A stretch of 64,000 nucleotides of DNA, from NCBI GenBank assembly GCA_018646625.1, contig JABGUJ010000001.1, forward strand, positions 193,534 to 257,533, given 5' to 3'. This stretch comes from Candidatus Woesearchaeota archaeon. GTDB lineage: Archaea > Nanobdellota > Nanobdellia > Woesearchaeales > JABGUJ01. The first letter of the stretch is position 1. Each line of letters begins with the position of its first letter. Positions 1 through 8,902 of the stretch are shown here, piece by piece. The position numbers and the translations under genes are program-made. The notes below the pieces were generated by a model. The model was not told the origin of the DNA, searched no databases, and saw nothing but the letters and a program-made list of their open reading frames with translations.

Positions 1-1788
1 GATATTAAGTTTGTAGTTGTTTCAACAACTCCTGCAAAATGCCCTACAATCATAACAGACGCTACTGAAGTTGAATTTAATCCTCAAGCTGCAGCATTAG
101 AGGAAGAAGAAAAAGTTCCTGAAGTTTCATACGAAGACGTCGGCGGATTAAAAGAAGAAATCAAGAAAGTTAGAGAAATGGTAGAACTACCATTAAAACA
201 TCCTGAAATCTTCGAACATCTCGGAATAGAACCACCAAAAGGTGTATTGTTACACGGCCCTCCGGGTACTGGTAAAACATTGCTTGCAAAAGCTGTTGCC
301 AGCGAAACCAATTCAAACTTTTTCGTAATTAATGGTCCAGAAATAATGAGTAAATATTATGGACAATCAGAAGAGAACTTAAGGAAAAAATTCGAAGAAG
401 CAGAAAAAGAATCACCATCAATCATATTTATTGATGAAATTGACGCCATCGCACCTAAGCGAGAGGAAAGTAAAGGTGAAGTAGAACGAAGAGTTGTTGC
501 TCAACTTCTCTCACTAATGGATGGTTTAGTATCCAGAGGAAAAGTTGTTGTGATTGCTGCAACTAACATCCCTAACGCTATCGATCCAGCGCTAAGAAGA
601 CCTGGAAGATTTGATAGAGAAATTGTAATTGGCGTTCCTAACAGAGACGGTAGAGTTAACATTCTGAAAATCCATACTAGAAACATGCCATTATCAAAAG
701 ATGTAGATCTTGAAGCGATCGCAGACATCACTCATGGTTTTGTTGGTGCAGATTTAGAATCAGTTGCTAAGGAAGCCGCAATGATTGTATTAAGAAAAAT
801 ATTTCCAGACTTAAAACTTAATGAAGAAGAAGCAATTTCAGAAGAAACGCTAAAGAAACTTCAAATAACTCAAGCAGATCTCTTTGACGCTTTGAAAACA
901 GTTAAACCATCCGCACTAAGAGAAGTTCTAATAGAAATTCCAAACGTTTCATGGAGTGATGTTGGCGGACTAGATGATGTTAAACAAGAACTTCAAGAAG
1001 CTGTTGATTGGCCATTAAAAAATCCTGAAGCATTCAAACGTTTAGGAATTGCTCCGCCGAAAGGAGTTCTACTGTACGGCGCACCAGGAACTGGTAAAAC
1101 TATGCTTGCAAAAGCTGTCGCACATGAATCTAAAGCAAACTTCATACTTGTAAAAGGCCCAGAACTATTGTCAAAATGGGTAGGAGAATCAGAAGCAGGA
1201 GTGCGAAAAGTTTTTGAAAAAGCAAGACAGACCGCACCGTGTATCATTTTCTTTGATGAAATTGACGCTCTAGCTCCAAGAAGAGGATTATCATCCGACT
1301 CTCATGCAACTGAACGAGTTGTTAATCAACTATTGACAGAAATAGACGGCCTAGAGGAAATGCACGGCGTTGTTATTATTGGTGCAACCAACCGTCCCGA
1401 TATTGTTGATACGGCAATGCTAAGACCTGGAAGATTCGACAGAATCATACTGACTCCTGTTCCAGAAAAAGCAACTCGAAAAAAAGTATTCCAAATACAC
1501 ACTAAGAACATGCCATTAAAAGGCGTATCTCTTGATAGTCTTGCAGAAAAGACAGACGGCTATGTTGGCGCAGACATACAATCGGTATGTAGAGAAGCAG
1601 CAATATTGGCACTAAGAAAAAACATGAAAGCCAAAGAAGTTACGTCAAAGAACTTTACAGACGCATTGAAAAAAGTAAGACCTTCAGCAAATCAAGAAAT
1701 TCAAAAAGAATACGAAGAGCTACAAGATCATTTCACTGCAGCCAAAGCTAGAGAGATGTTAAAATCCAAGCCTAATTATTTCGGATAA
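1..1788 (+). CDS. cdc48: Cdc48/VCP-type AAA+ ATPase, 5' truncated by window edge
   Basis: The frame is open from base 1, so the start and most of the N-terminal substrate/cofactor domain lie outside the window; 595 codons remain of a family usually 730-800 residues long. Two AAA modules are visible. D1 has Walker A GPPGTGKT (nt 256-279), Walker B IIFIDEID (421-444) and RRPGRFDR (about 595-618). D2 has Walker A GAPGTGKT (1078-1101) and Walker B IIFFDEID (1243-1266). The DVGGL motif precedes each module, as is typical of Cdc48. The family forms hexamers that unfold or extract ubiquitin-like-tagged or damaged proteins, often feeding the proteasome. A Nudix gene starts one base after the stop, so the two are probably cotranscribed. 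Confidence 0.96.
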   Translation, partial: DIKFVVVSTTPAKCPTIITDATEVEFNPQAAALEEEEKVPEVSYEDVGGLKEEIKKVREMVELPLKHPEIFEHLGIEPPKGVLLHGPPGTGKTLLAKAVASETNSNFFVINGPEIMSKYYGQSEENLRKKFEEAEKESPSIIFIDEIDAIAPKREESKGEVERRVVAQLLSLMDGLVSRGKVVVIAATNIPNAIDPALRRPGRFDREIVIGVPNRDGRVNILKIHTRNMPLSKDVDLEAIADITHGFVGADLESVAKEAAMIVLRKIFPDLKLNEEEAISEETLKKLQITQADLFDALKTVKPSALREVLIEIPNVSWSDVGGLDDVKQELQEAVDWPLKNPEAFKRLGIAPPKGVLLYGAPGTGKTMLAKAVAHESKANFILVKGPELLSKWVGESEAGVRKVFEKARQTAPCIIFFDEIDALAPRRGLSSDSHATERVVNQLLTEIDGLEEMHGVVIIGATNRPDIVDTAMLRPGRFDRIILTPVPEKATRKKVFQIHTKNMPLKGVSLDSLAEKTDGYVGADIQSVCREAAILALRKNMKAKEVTSKNFTDALKKVRPSANQEIQKEYEELQDHFTAAKAREMLKSKPNYFG

Positions 1789-1789
1789 G

Positions 1790-2215
1790 ATGGTTGACAA
1801 ATTATTTGCCGCGACGAAAGCATTCATTGTTCACGACGGCAAGATTCTCCTTCTTAAAGAATCAACCAACTATAAAGATGGCGCCAATGCAGGAAGATAT
1901 GATGTAGTGGGTGGCAGAGTTGAACCAGGACAACGTTTTGATGACAGCCTAATAAGAGAAATAAAAGAAGAAACCGGATTAACTGTGAAAATTGGACGAC
2001 CTTTCTTTGTAAACGAATGGCGACCGGAAGTAAGGAGAGAAAAATGGCAAATCATAGGAACGTTCTTTGAATGTCTCTCAGATAGCAACCAAGTTACTCT
2101 AAGCGAAGACCATGAAGAATATGTCTGGATCTCGCCAGAAGAATACAAAAACTACAATATAATCCCTAATCTAACGAAAGCATTTGAAAACTATATCGAG
2201 TTAAAATCACAATGA
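1790..2215 (+). CDS. Nudix hydrolase (141 aa)
   Basis: Single-domain Nudix protein. The Nudix box reads GGRVEPGQ followed by REIKEETGL at about residues 41-64; the usual first Glu of the box is Gln here, while the metal-binding REIKEE core is intact. Family members hydrolyse nucleoside diphosphates linked to another moiety, such as oxidised NTPs, sugar nucleotides or ADP-ribose; the substrate cannot be told from sequence. The ATG lies one base after the cdc48 stop, and the 3' end overlaps the next gene by ATGA, so a translationally coupled operon is likely. Confidence 0.88.
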   Translation: MVDKLFAATKAFIVHDGKILLLKESTNYKDGANAGRYDVVGGRVEPGQRFDDSLIREIKEETGLTVKIGRPFFVNEWRPEVRREKWQIIGTFFECLSDSNQVTLSEDHEEYVWISPEEYKNYNIIPNLTKAFENYIELKSQ

Positions 2216-2901
2216 TCAATTTCATACACACAGCCGGCAGAGCATTAAGAAATCGTAAGAAGTTCTACGGGAAAAAAGAGAACTTTAAAGTTACTCACTG
2301 GTTTGATGATATAAATGACATAACTAAAGTAGAGAAACAATACCAACTCATCCTTCTTGACAGAGATTGCACCTTACAAAAAGATCACGCTTATGAAAGA
2401 GCTTCAAAATTCGAAAAAACACTACAACAAATATCAAAAAAAAGCGAAATAGTATCAAATTCATCATTCAAAGAATTCTTACGCATTGGTTTAGTATACG
2501 GAGATCTATTCCCCGCCAATAAACTAGTAAGATTGAAAGGAGAAAAAAGATTAACTTTGCTAAGAGTACAAAATGACAATTTGGCGGCCTACCACTATGA
2601 TCCTAAAACAAACAAGACCACTCAAGTATTATTAGAAAATCCTAACTTGGAACCACTTATTGCAGAAGAATTCAAGAAACCAGAACCAATCATTCTAAAA
2701 GCAATACTAGCACTACACAAGAACCCAAAAACTCTCGTGGTTGGAGACTACTACCATACGGACATTGTTTGCGGGAACCTGGCAGGCACAGATACCGCTT
2801 ACGTCACACCCTACAAACCATTATCCCAGAACATCCCTCTTATATTGTTCAGATATCTCTTTGACACGCCGCTTGGCAAACTAAAAAGTAAAAACTTATA
2901 A
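2212..2901 (+). CDS. HAD-superfamily phosphatase, YqeG/GEP4-like
   Basis: 229 aa. HAD motif I is LILLDRDCTL (nucleophile D50, acid/base D52), motif II is SNSS (about 82-85), a KP pair stands at 156-157, and motif IV is GDYYHTD (178-184) followed by a GN. The GD-x4-TD-x3-GN arrangement resembles the YqeG/GEP4 type IIIA phosphatases, some of which dephosphorylate phosphatidylglycerophosphate, so an archaeal lipid-phosphate role is possible but unproven. The N-terminal 45 residues are basic and aromatic and could touch the membrane. It overlaps the preceding Nudix gene by ATGA. The HAD assignment is firm; the subfamily is less sure. Confidence 0.72.
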   Translation: MINFIHTAGRALRNRKKFYGKKENFKVTHWFDDINDITKVEKQYQLILLDRDCTLQKDHAYERASKFEKTLQQISKKSEIVSNSSFKEFLRIGLVYGDLFPANKLVRLKGEKRLTLLRVQNDNLAAYHYDPKTNKTTQVLLENPNLEPLIAEEFKKPEPIILKAILALHKNPKTLVVGDYYHTDIVCGNLAGTDTAYVTPYKPLSQNIPLILFRYLFDTPLGKLKSKNL

Positions 2902-2924
2902 ATTACCCATAGAAACAATTCAGA

Positions 2925-3677
2925 ATGATAAAACTACAAAACTTAAACGAATTCTTAACCAAATACATGAGACTTGATGAATGCGATCCAAAAGATGACG
3001 GATTTGTAAACGGATTACAAATTGAAGGTAAAGAAGACATCCAAAGAATTGCGTTTGCTGTTGATGCTTGCGTAGACACCATCCTTAGAGCCAAAGAAGC
3101 TAACTGTGATGCGCTAATTGTCCATCATGGAGTTGGCTACGGTGGAATAAAATCCATAACAGGATTTGAAAAACCAAGAATTAAAGCCGCTCTTATACAT
3201 GACGTATCATTATTCTGCTATCATTTATCATTAGATAAACATCCAGAGATTGGAAACAACATACAACTGTGCAAAATTCTTGGAATTAAACACGCAGTGC
3301 CATTTACTGATGTTGGCTACGCAGGAGAACTAGAATTCCACGAAAGTCTCGAATCTTTTTCACAGAAAGTAAAACAAAAACTAGATACTAATCTAACAGT
3401 CCTACCTTTTGGCCCTAAAGATATCAAAAGAGTGGCGATAATCTCAGGAAAACCAGGCGCTAGCAGAATATCAGAAGCCGCAGAACAAGGTTACGACGTA
3501 ATTCTCGTTGGCGAAGCAGGACATGATACTTATCACGTTGCGAAAGAAAGCAACCTAAACGTCATCGCAGGCGGTCATTATGCTACTGAAACTGTTGGAG
3601 TACAAGCCTTGGCCAACGTCATTAAACAAGAGTTCAACATTGAAGTTGGCTTCATTGACAGTCCAACAGGTTTGTAA
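2925..3677 (+). CDS. Nif3-like dinuclear metal-center protein (DUF34 family)
   Basis: 250 aa, the short single-domain form of the Nif3 family. Metal-ligand positions are visible: HHG at 67-69, H100 and D104 in the YHLSLDKH stretch, and the C-terminal GHYATETVG motif with His and Glu. Family members form toroidal hexamers with two metals per subunit; the molecular role is still debated, with GTP cyclohydrolase-like and metal-insertion roles proposed. The gene starts 24 nt after the HAD gene on the same strand, so it may be the last gene of the cdc48 transcript. Confidence 0.93.
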   Translation: MIKLQNLNEFLTKYMRLDECDPKDDGFVNGLQIEGKEDIQRIAFAVDACVDTILRAKEANCDALIVHHGVGYGGIKSITGFEKPRIKAALIHDVSLFCYHLSLDKHPEIGNNIQLCKILGIKHAVPFTDVGYAGELEFHESLESFSQKVKQKLDTNLTVLPFGPKDIKRVAIISGKPGASRISEAAEQGYDVILVGEAGHDTYHVAKESNLNVIAGGHYATETVGVQALANVIKQEFNIEVGFIDSPTGL

Positions 3678-3698
3678 AACAAACGAATTCATGTCAGA

Positions 3699-3908
3699 TT
3701 AACGTAATTTCTTAAACCACTTTATTTGTCTATGTTCAAACAACCATCTTTCTCGTCCAGGCTGTGCCTCGGACATCATACAACCGGTTCTTTGCAAAAC
3801 TGTCTGCTCTTTTGCCCATTGATACTTATCATTTGTATAATGTAAATTAACAAGGCACCAGTGAGGATCCATCTCATTCATCTCTTGTTCTGATAAAGTT
3901 AGAGCCAT
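3699..3908 (-). CDS. Small Trp/Cys-containing protein of unknown function (69 aa)
   Basis: Starting at ATG 3908, one base after the stop of the upstream membrane-protein gene (TAA-G-ATG), it encodes 69 residues. A longer in-frame start at 3956 would overlap the upstream gene by 47 bases and is less likely. The protein is soluble-looking, with four Trp, two Cys and an ERWLFEHRQIKWFKKLR end that would make a basic amphipathic helix. I do not recognise the family. The tight coupling suggests that it works with, or is balanced against, the membrane protein before it. Confidence 0.6.
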   Translation of the reverse strand: MALTLSEQEMNEMDPHWCLVNLHYTNDKYQWAKEQTVLQRTGCMMSEAQPGRERWLFEHRQIKWFKKLR

Positions 3909-3909
3909 C

Positions 3910-4638
3910 TTACAAATTAACTCCCCAAGATAATTCTTCTTGAATACACTTATCACTAACTGAATCGGATTTGGTATACTTCTCTAACCACTTTCCAAAC
4001 TTACCAATAGAAAGACACACAGCAATTATTACTAAAGTTACTGCGAATAAGCCAAAGCTAAAATGTACGCCCCCTTCGAAAACCTTTGCTAAAGGAACCT
4101 CAAATGTTTTTGCGATAAAAGTATTGTAAACATATGATTTTAAGATACCGATGCTACAAAGACTTAATTCTAAACCCATTGCCTCAGGTTCTAAAACAAT
4201 AGTAAGAAGTAAGAAAAGTATCCATCTCAACATTGTAAATATGTAAAAAGTATAAAGAACTGAACCAGTCATTGCATAAAACCAAGGTGTTAAGAATCCA
4301 CAAATCATAATACTTATTCCGTCTTTTATTGTATACAAGTACCATTCATTAGGACCAAAGATTCTTGAGAATAACATAATAAAGATTCCAAACACACCAC
4401 CACAAACTCCACCAACATTAATTGCTAACATAACTACAAAGAAATCAACAACATCAAGATCTTTAGTAAACATAGAAAGCAAACAAGGAACTCTACTCCA
4501 CAAACAGATAATAGCAAACAGCATCATCACTGCCCAAAATCCGCTAAAAGGTAACAAAATCACTACAAAAACCAACATCACAATAGTAGTGATTTTCAAC
4601 GGCTTCCATAAGACAAGTTCATTGATATAGTCTGACAT
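3910..4638 (-). CDS. Polytopic membrane protein of unknown function
   Basis: 242 aa with about six hydrophobic segments, roughly at residues 15-48, 64-90, 100-122, 125-150 and 190-212, and a short charged C-terminal tail. An AGGTG-type Shine-Dalgarno sequence lies just before the ATG (plus-strand tgcacctctt). The overall look, with a soluble N-terminus and a compact helix bundle, recalls Yip1-like archaeal membrane proteins, but no diagnostic motif is visible. It diverges from a double Lrp-like regulator across a 117-bp region with two dyads, so that regulator may control it. The 69-aa gene follows after one base. Confidence 0.75.
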   Translation of the reverse strand: MSDYINELVLWKPLKITTIVMLVFVVILLPFSGFWAVMMLFAIICLWSRVPCLLSMFTKDLDVVDFFVVMLAINVGGVCGGVFGIFIMLFSRIFGPNEWYLYTIKDGISIMICGFLTPWFYAMTGSVLYTFYIFTMLRWILFLLLTIVLEPEAMGLELSLCSIGILKSYVYNTFIAKTFEVPLAKVFEGGVHFSFGLFAVTLVIIAVCLSIGKFGKWLEKYTKSDSVSDKCIQEELSWGVNL

Positions 4639-4661
4639 GTTGCACCTCTTAAGTTATTACC

Positions 4662-4682
4662 ACTTAGTAGATGTAACTAAGT
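4662..4682. promoter_or_regulatory. Perfect 7-bp inverted repeat in divergent promoter region
   Basis: ACTTAGT, a 7-nt spacer, then ACTAAGT. It lies just upstream of the membrane-protein gene (ATG at 4638), between it and the Lrp-like gene. It is a plausible operator half-site pair for the neighbouring regulator; the assignment is inferred from position. Confidence 0.45.
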
Positions 4683-4693
4683 ATATCAAAGTT

Positions 4694-4734
4694 ATCTCAG
4701 AAAAGTTGAGATTAACAGGAAAACTATTATAAAG
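4694..4734 (+). promoter_or_regulatory. Dyad plus TATA box of Lrp-like gene
   Basis: ATCTCA, 7 nt, TGAGAT (4694-4712), extendable to GTTATCTCA and TGAGATTAAC with one bulge. A TATA element TTATAAAG follows at 4727-4734, centred about 26 nt before the ATG at 4756, so the mRNA is probably leaderless. A dyad directly upstream of TATA fits autoregulation by the encoded protein. Confidence 0.5.
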
Positions 4735-4755
4735 AAGGCCCCAATATAACAAATT

Positions 4756-5739
4756 ATGCTCAAAATAGACACCAAAGATAGAAAACTGCTATATTACCTA
4801 TCACACAACGCAAGAGAGTCCCATACACAATTATCAAAGAAAATCGGCCTTAGCAAAAACTCAGTCAAGTATAGAATAGAAAGACTGAGGAGACTAGGCG
4901 TTATTGAACATTTCGCAACTACAGTAAACCTGGGAGCAATAGATCAAAACACATTCACCATCCTTTTAAAATTCAACGAAGACATTTACGAAAACAAAGC
5001 AATTGTAAAATTCTTTGAACTACACCCCTATAGCGATTGGGTTATAACACTTTCAGGACAATGGGACTTATTCGTAGAAATGATAGCAGACACAATAAAT
5101 GATGTACATGACAGAGTACATGAAATAGTTAGCAACTTCCAACATTCCCTAAACACATACCAAATCTACTTTTCATCAGACGTACTTAGAGTTGAACATC
5201 TCATAGAAGATATATACAAAGGACTAGACCTACCAGAAATCACACGCGCACCGAGAGCAAAACCAGGTCACAAAGTAGACAATACAGATAGAAAGATACT
5301 ATACGAACTAAACAAAGACTCATCAGCATCATACTTACACATATCACAAAAACTAGGACTAACCATAGACATAGTAAGATACAGAATCAAGAACCTAATA
5401 GAAAAAGGAATTATCGTAAAATTCTTCCCAGAAATAAACCTTCAGAAGCTAGGATACTCAAAATACATATACATCATCAAACTAAAAAACACTTCTGCAG
5501 AAAAGATGCAAAAACTAAGAAACAGCATTTCAAATAATCACAAAGTAACCTACGCATTCATAGATTTATTATCATACAATCTTATATTTTCTTGCGCATT
5601 CAAGAATACAGAAGAAATTGATGCACTATCAAGGAGTTTAAGGAAGAACTTTGACGATATCATAAGAAGTCAAGAATACTTAATCGTCAAAGAACAAGTT
5701 TTATTCAATCTATTCCCAAAGGGTTTATTAACTGAATAG
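4756..5739 (+). CDS. Lrp/AsnC-family regulator with two HTH-ligand units in one chain
   Basis: 327 aa, about twice the usual 150 aa of Lrp/AsnC proteins. The first AsnC-type winged helix covers residues 4-50 (KDRKLLYYL...GLSKNSVKYRIERL) and is followed by a ligand/oligomer (RAM-like) domain to about 145. A second winged helix covers 175-221 (TDRKILYEL...GLTIDIVRYRIKNL), with a more diverged RAM-like region to the end. The single chain therefore mimics the normal dimer. Family members sense amino acids or related metabolites and bind dyad DNA near promoters. It diverges from the membrane protein at 3910-4638. A second gene of the same architecture lies at 14106. Confidence 0.88.
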   Translation: MLKIDTKDRKLLYYLSHNARESHTQLSKKIGLSKNSVKYRIERLRRLGVIEHFATTVNLGAIDQNTFTILLKFNEDIYENKAIVKFFELHPYSDWVITLSGQWDLFVEMIADTINDVHDRVHEIVSNFQHSLNTYQIYFSSDVLRVEHLIEDIYKGLDLPEITRAPRAKPGHKVDNTDRKILYELNKDSSASYLHISQKLGLTIDIVRYRIKNLIEKGIIVKFFPEINLQKLGYSKYIYIIKLKNTSAEKMQKLRNSISNNHKVTYAFIDLLSYNLIFSCAFKNTEEIDALSRSLRKNFDDIIRSQEYLIVKEQVLFNLFPKGLLTE

Positions 5740-5746
5740 AGCAATC

Positions 5747-5772
5747 TTTATAAATAACAAACCAAGTGGTGA
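5747..5772 (+). promoter_or_regulatory. TATA box and SD-like site of gatD
   Basis: TTTATAAA at 5747-5754, centred 26-27 nt before the gatD ATG, which predicts a near-leaderless transcript. A GGTGA element at 5768-5772 would serve as a ribosome site if transcription starts further upstream. Confidence 0.5.
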
Positions 5773-5776
5773 AAGT

Positions 5777-7075
5777 ATGGCAAAACCAAAAGAAGGTGAC
5801 ATGGTACGAGTCACAACCGAAGAAGAAACCATTGAAGGTATGCTTCTACCAAGACCAGATATTCTTGAAGATGATGTTACAGTTATCAAATTACATCATG
5901 GCTACAACATCGGAATAGACAATAGCAGAATAAAGAAAGTAGAAGTTCTAGAAGAACGTAAAGAGAAAAAAGAGAAACCAATCAAGATAACTCACAATCC
6001 TAAACTACCAAAAGTTTCAATTCTAAGCACTGGCGGAACAATCGCATCAAGAATTGATTATACAACTGGCGGAGTAAAGAGCACAGGATTTTGTGCAGAA
6101 GATTTTCTAAGAACATATCCAGAACTAGCAAATGTTGCCAACATAGAAGCTAGAAGCATTATGAACATCATGAGTGAAGATATGTATTGGGAACATTGGA
6201 CTACTATGGCCAAAGAGATCAAAAAAGAAGTGGACAAAGGCGCTGACGGAATTGTCATAACACAAGGCACAGACACACTACATTTCACATCCGCCGCACT
6301 ATCATTCATGTTAAAAGATTTAAGCGTTCCAGTAATAATCACAGCAGCACAAAGAAGCATTGATAGAGGCTCAAGTGACGCGTTCATGAACTTAGTTTGT
6401 GCAGTAAAAGCCGCAGGAAGTTTCGAAGGTGCAGAAGTATTCACTTGCCTACACGGAACCAGCTCAGATAATTATTGTATACTTATCAGAGGTCCAAAAG
6501 CAAGAAAAATGCACACATCCCGAAGAGATGCATTTAGACCAATCAATGAATTACCCATCGCTAAAGTTCACAAAGACGGTAACATTGAAATTACCAACAA
6601 CAAATTCAAAAAACGAAGCAAAACAAAAACTCAAGCAGACATTAAACACGAAGAAAAAACTGCTTTAATACAAATCTACCCTGGAATGAACCCAGAAATA
6701 ATAGATTTCTACTTAGATAAAGGATACAAAGGACTCGTACTTGCAGCAACTGCTCTCGGCCATGTCCCCACAGATAATCCCAACCATTCTTTACTCCCAT
6801 ACTTAGAGAAAGCAATGAAAAATAACATTCCAGTAATCATTGCAACTCAAACTCTATATGGGCGAGTTAATCCTTATGTTTATACAAACTTAAGAAAACT
6901 ATCCATACAAAGTAAATGCATATTCGCAGAAGACATGACTCCTGAAACTGCCTACGTCAAACTTGGATGGATTTTAGGTCACACAACAAAAGTTGACGAA
7001 GTAAAAAAGATGATGCAAACAAACGTCGCAGGAGAAATTAACCCAATAATAGACGAAAAATCCTATTTAGTATAA
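5777..7075 (+). CDS. gatD: Glu-tRNA(Gln) amidotransferase subunit D
   Basis: 432 aa, normal length. GatD is the ammonia-releasing asparaginase-like subunit of the archaeal GatDE complex, which converts Glu-tRNA(Gln) to Gln-tRNA(Gln). A small N-terminal barrel (about 1-70) precedes the type I asparaginase fold. Catalytic motifs are STGGTIAS (84-91, nucleophile T88) and ITQGTDTLHF (161-170, with the TDT motif). gatE follows after 9 bases. Their presence implies that glutamine is charged indirectly, with a non-discriminating GluRS elsewhere in the genome. Confidence 0.97.
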   Translation: MAKPKEGDMVRVTTEEETIEGMLLPRPDILEDDVTVIKLHHGYNIGIDNSRIKKVEVLEERKEKKEKPIKITHNPKLPKVSILSTGGTIASRIDYTTGGVKSTGFCAEDFLRTYPELANVANIEARSIMNIMSEDMYWEHWTTMAKEIKKEVDKGADGIVITQGTDTLHFTSAALSFMLKDLSVPVIITAAQRSIDRGSSDAFMNLVCAVKAAGSFEGAEVFTCLHGTSSDNYCILIRGPKARKMHTSRRDAFRPINELPIAKVHKDGNIEITNNKFKKRSKTKTQADIKHEEKTALIQIYPGMNPEIIDFYLDKGYKGLVLAATALGHVPTDNPNHSLLPYLEKAMKNNIPVIIATQTLYGRVNPYVYTNLRKLSIQSKCIFAEDMTPETAYVKLGWILGHTTKVDEVKKMMQTNVAGEINPIIDEKSYLV

Positions 7076-7084
7076 TTCTTAAAA

Positions 7085-8902
7085 ATGGACTACAAGAAGC
7101 TTGGACTAAAATGCGGTATTGAAATACACCAACAACTAGACACACATAAATTATTCTGTCAGTGTCCATCCTTAATTAGAGAAGACGAACCTGATATTGA
7201 AGTTTCTAGGAATCTTAAAGCAGTTATTGGAGAAACTGGAGAGATTGACCAAGCAGCAGCGCACGAGATGCAAAAGGAAAAAACATACACCTATCAAGCA
7301 TATTCTGATACTACTTGCTTAGTTGAACTTGATGAAGAACCTCCCCATCCAATGAATCAAGACGCAATTAATATTGTTCTTCAGGTTTCTAAGATGCTTA
7401 ACGCAAAAGTTGTAGATGAAATTCAAGTTATGAGAAAGACCGTAGTAGACGGTTCAAACACTTCAGGTTTTCAGAGAACTTCATTAGTATCACAAGACGG
7501 CCTTGTAGAAACAGAATCAGGAACAGTAAGAATTCCAACCATCTGCCTAGAAGAAGACGCAGCTAAGATTATTGAACGAGGTTCTGACAGAGACATTTAC
7601 AATTTATGCAAATTAGGAATTCCTCTTATCGAACTAGCAACAGAACCCGACATGTTCACACCTGAACACGCTCAAGAAGTCGCAGGCCACATAGGTATGA
7701 TTCTTAGAAGCACAAGTAAAGTGAAAAGAGGCATCGGAACAATACGACAAGATGTTAACGTCTCAATCAAAGGCGGAGATCGAATAGAAATCAAAGGCGC
7801 TCAAGATCTAAAACTAATTCCACTTTGGGTTGAAAACGAAGCAAAAAGACAAATCTGTTTATTAGAAATAAAAGAACTAGTAAAAGGAATAAAAATACCG
7901 GAAGAGATACATGACATCACATCACTATTCAAAAAATCCGAATCAAAAGTAATTAAAAGTGCCTTAACCAAAAAAGGCGTCATAAAAGCAATCAAGTTAC
8001 CAAGTTTTGCAACTCTGCTTGGCAAGGAAACAATGCCAGGAAGAAGAGTGGGAAGCGAACTATCAGATTATGGTAAACAAGCAGGAGGCGTCGGAGGATT
8101 ATTTCACTCAGACGAACTACCTAAGTATGGAATCACAGAAGAAGATATCGAGAACATAAGATCTTTACTAAAATGCCACGACAAAGATGCATTTATCATT
8201 ATTGCAGATAAAGAAGATAAAGTCGATAAAGCTCTCAGAGCAGTGATAAAAAGAGCAAAACATTTTGAGATTGGAATCATAAAAGAAGTACGAAAACCAA
8301 ATGACAACGGAACTAGTTCATTCATGCGTCCTATGCCTGGAGCTGCAAGAATGTATCCAGAAACAGACATAATTCCTGTTAAAATCTCTACGTCACACTT
8401 AGACAAGATCAAATTACCAGAACTTCTAACAGAAAGAGCTACAAGAATCGTAGAAAACTACAAACTAGGTCAAGATCTTGCGGATGTTATCACAAAATCA
8501 GGGCTTGCAGACTTATTTGAGGAATTTGTTACTAAATTCAAAAAAGTCAAACCGGCATTTATCGCAGAAACATTAATCGCAACACCAAAAGAAGTAAAAA
8601 AGAAAATAAACAAAGAATTTACCATTACAGATTCACAGTTTAAAGAAATATTTTCAGCACTACACAATTCTAAGATCGCCAAGAGTGCAATCTTCGACAT
8701 TATTACAGATATTGCAAACAACAAATATGATCTTTCTAAATACAGCTTAATGGATGAAAAAGAACTAGAAAAAGAACTAAAGAAATTAATCACAGAAAAC
8801 AAAGATGCAGATGAAAGACGTTTAATGGGCATAGTAATGGGTAAGCTAAAAGGAAAGGCAGACCCAAAGAAAATCATGGAATTCTTAAAGAAGAAAAGCT
8901 AA
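7085..8902 (+). CDS. gatE: Glu-tRNA(Gln) amidotransferase subunit E
   Basis: 605 aa, near the usual 620-630. The N-terminus (LKCGIEIHQQLDTHKLFCQC) is the GatB/GatE cradle domain that phosphorylates and amidates the tRNA-bound Glu. The central part (about 270-400) carries the AspRS-like insertion specific to archaeal GatE, including MPGRRVGSELSDYGKQAG. The C-terminus is the helical plus YqeY-like tail that grips the tRNA(Gln) D-loop, ending in MGIVMGKLKGKADPKKIMEF. It is cotranscribed with gatD and ends 4 bp into the convergent glycosyltransferase gene. Confidence 0.97.
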   Translation: MDYKKLGLKCGIEIHQQLDTHKLFCQCPSLIREDEPDIEVSRNLKAVIGETGEIDQAAAHEMQKEKTYTYQAYSDTTCLVELDEEPPHPMNQDAINIVLQVSKMLNAKVVDEIQVMRKTVVDGSNTSGFQRTSLVSQDGLVETESGTVRIPTICLEEDAAKIIERGSDRDIYNLCKLGIPLIELATEPDMFTPEHAQEVAGHIGMILRSTSKVKRGIGTIRQDVNVSIKGGDRIEIKGAQDLKLIPLWVENEAKRQICLLEIKELVKGIKIPEEIHDITSLFKKSESKVIKSALTKKGVIKAIKLPSFATLLGKETMPGRRVGSELSDYGKQAGGVGGLFHSDELPKYGITEEDIENIRSLLKCHDKDAFIIIADKEDKVDKALRAVIKRAKHFEIGIIKEVRKPNDNGTSSFMRPMPGAARMYPETDIIPVKISTSHLDKIKLPELLTERATRIVENYKLGQDLADVITKSGLADLFEEFVTKFKKVKPAFIAETLIATPKEVKKKINKEFTITDSQFKEIFSALHNSKIAKSAIFDIITDIANNKYDLSKYSLMDEKELEKELKKLITENKDADERRLMGIVMGKLKGKADPKKIMEFLKKKS

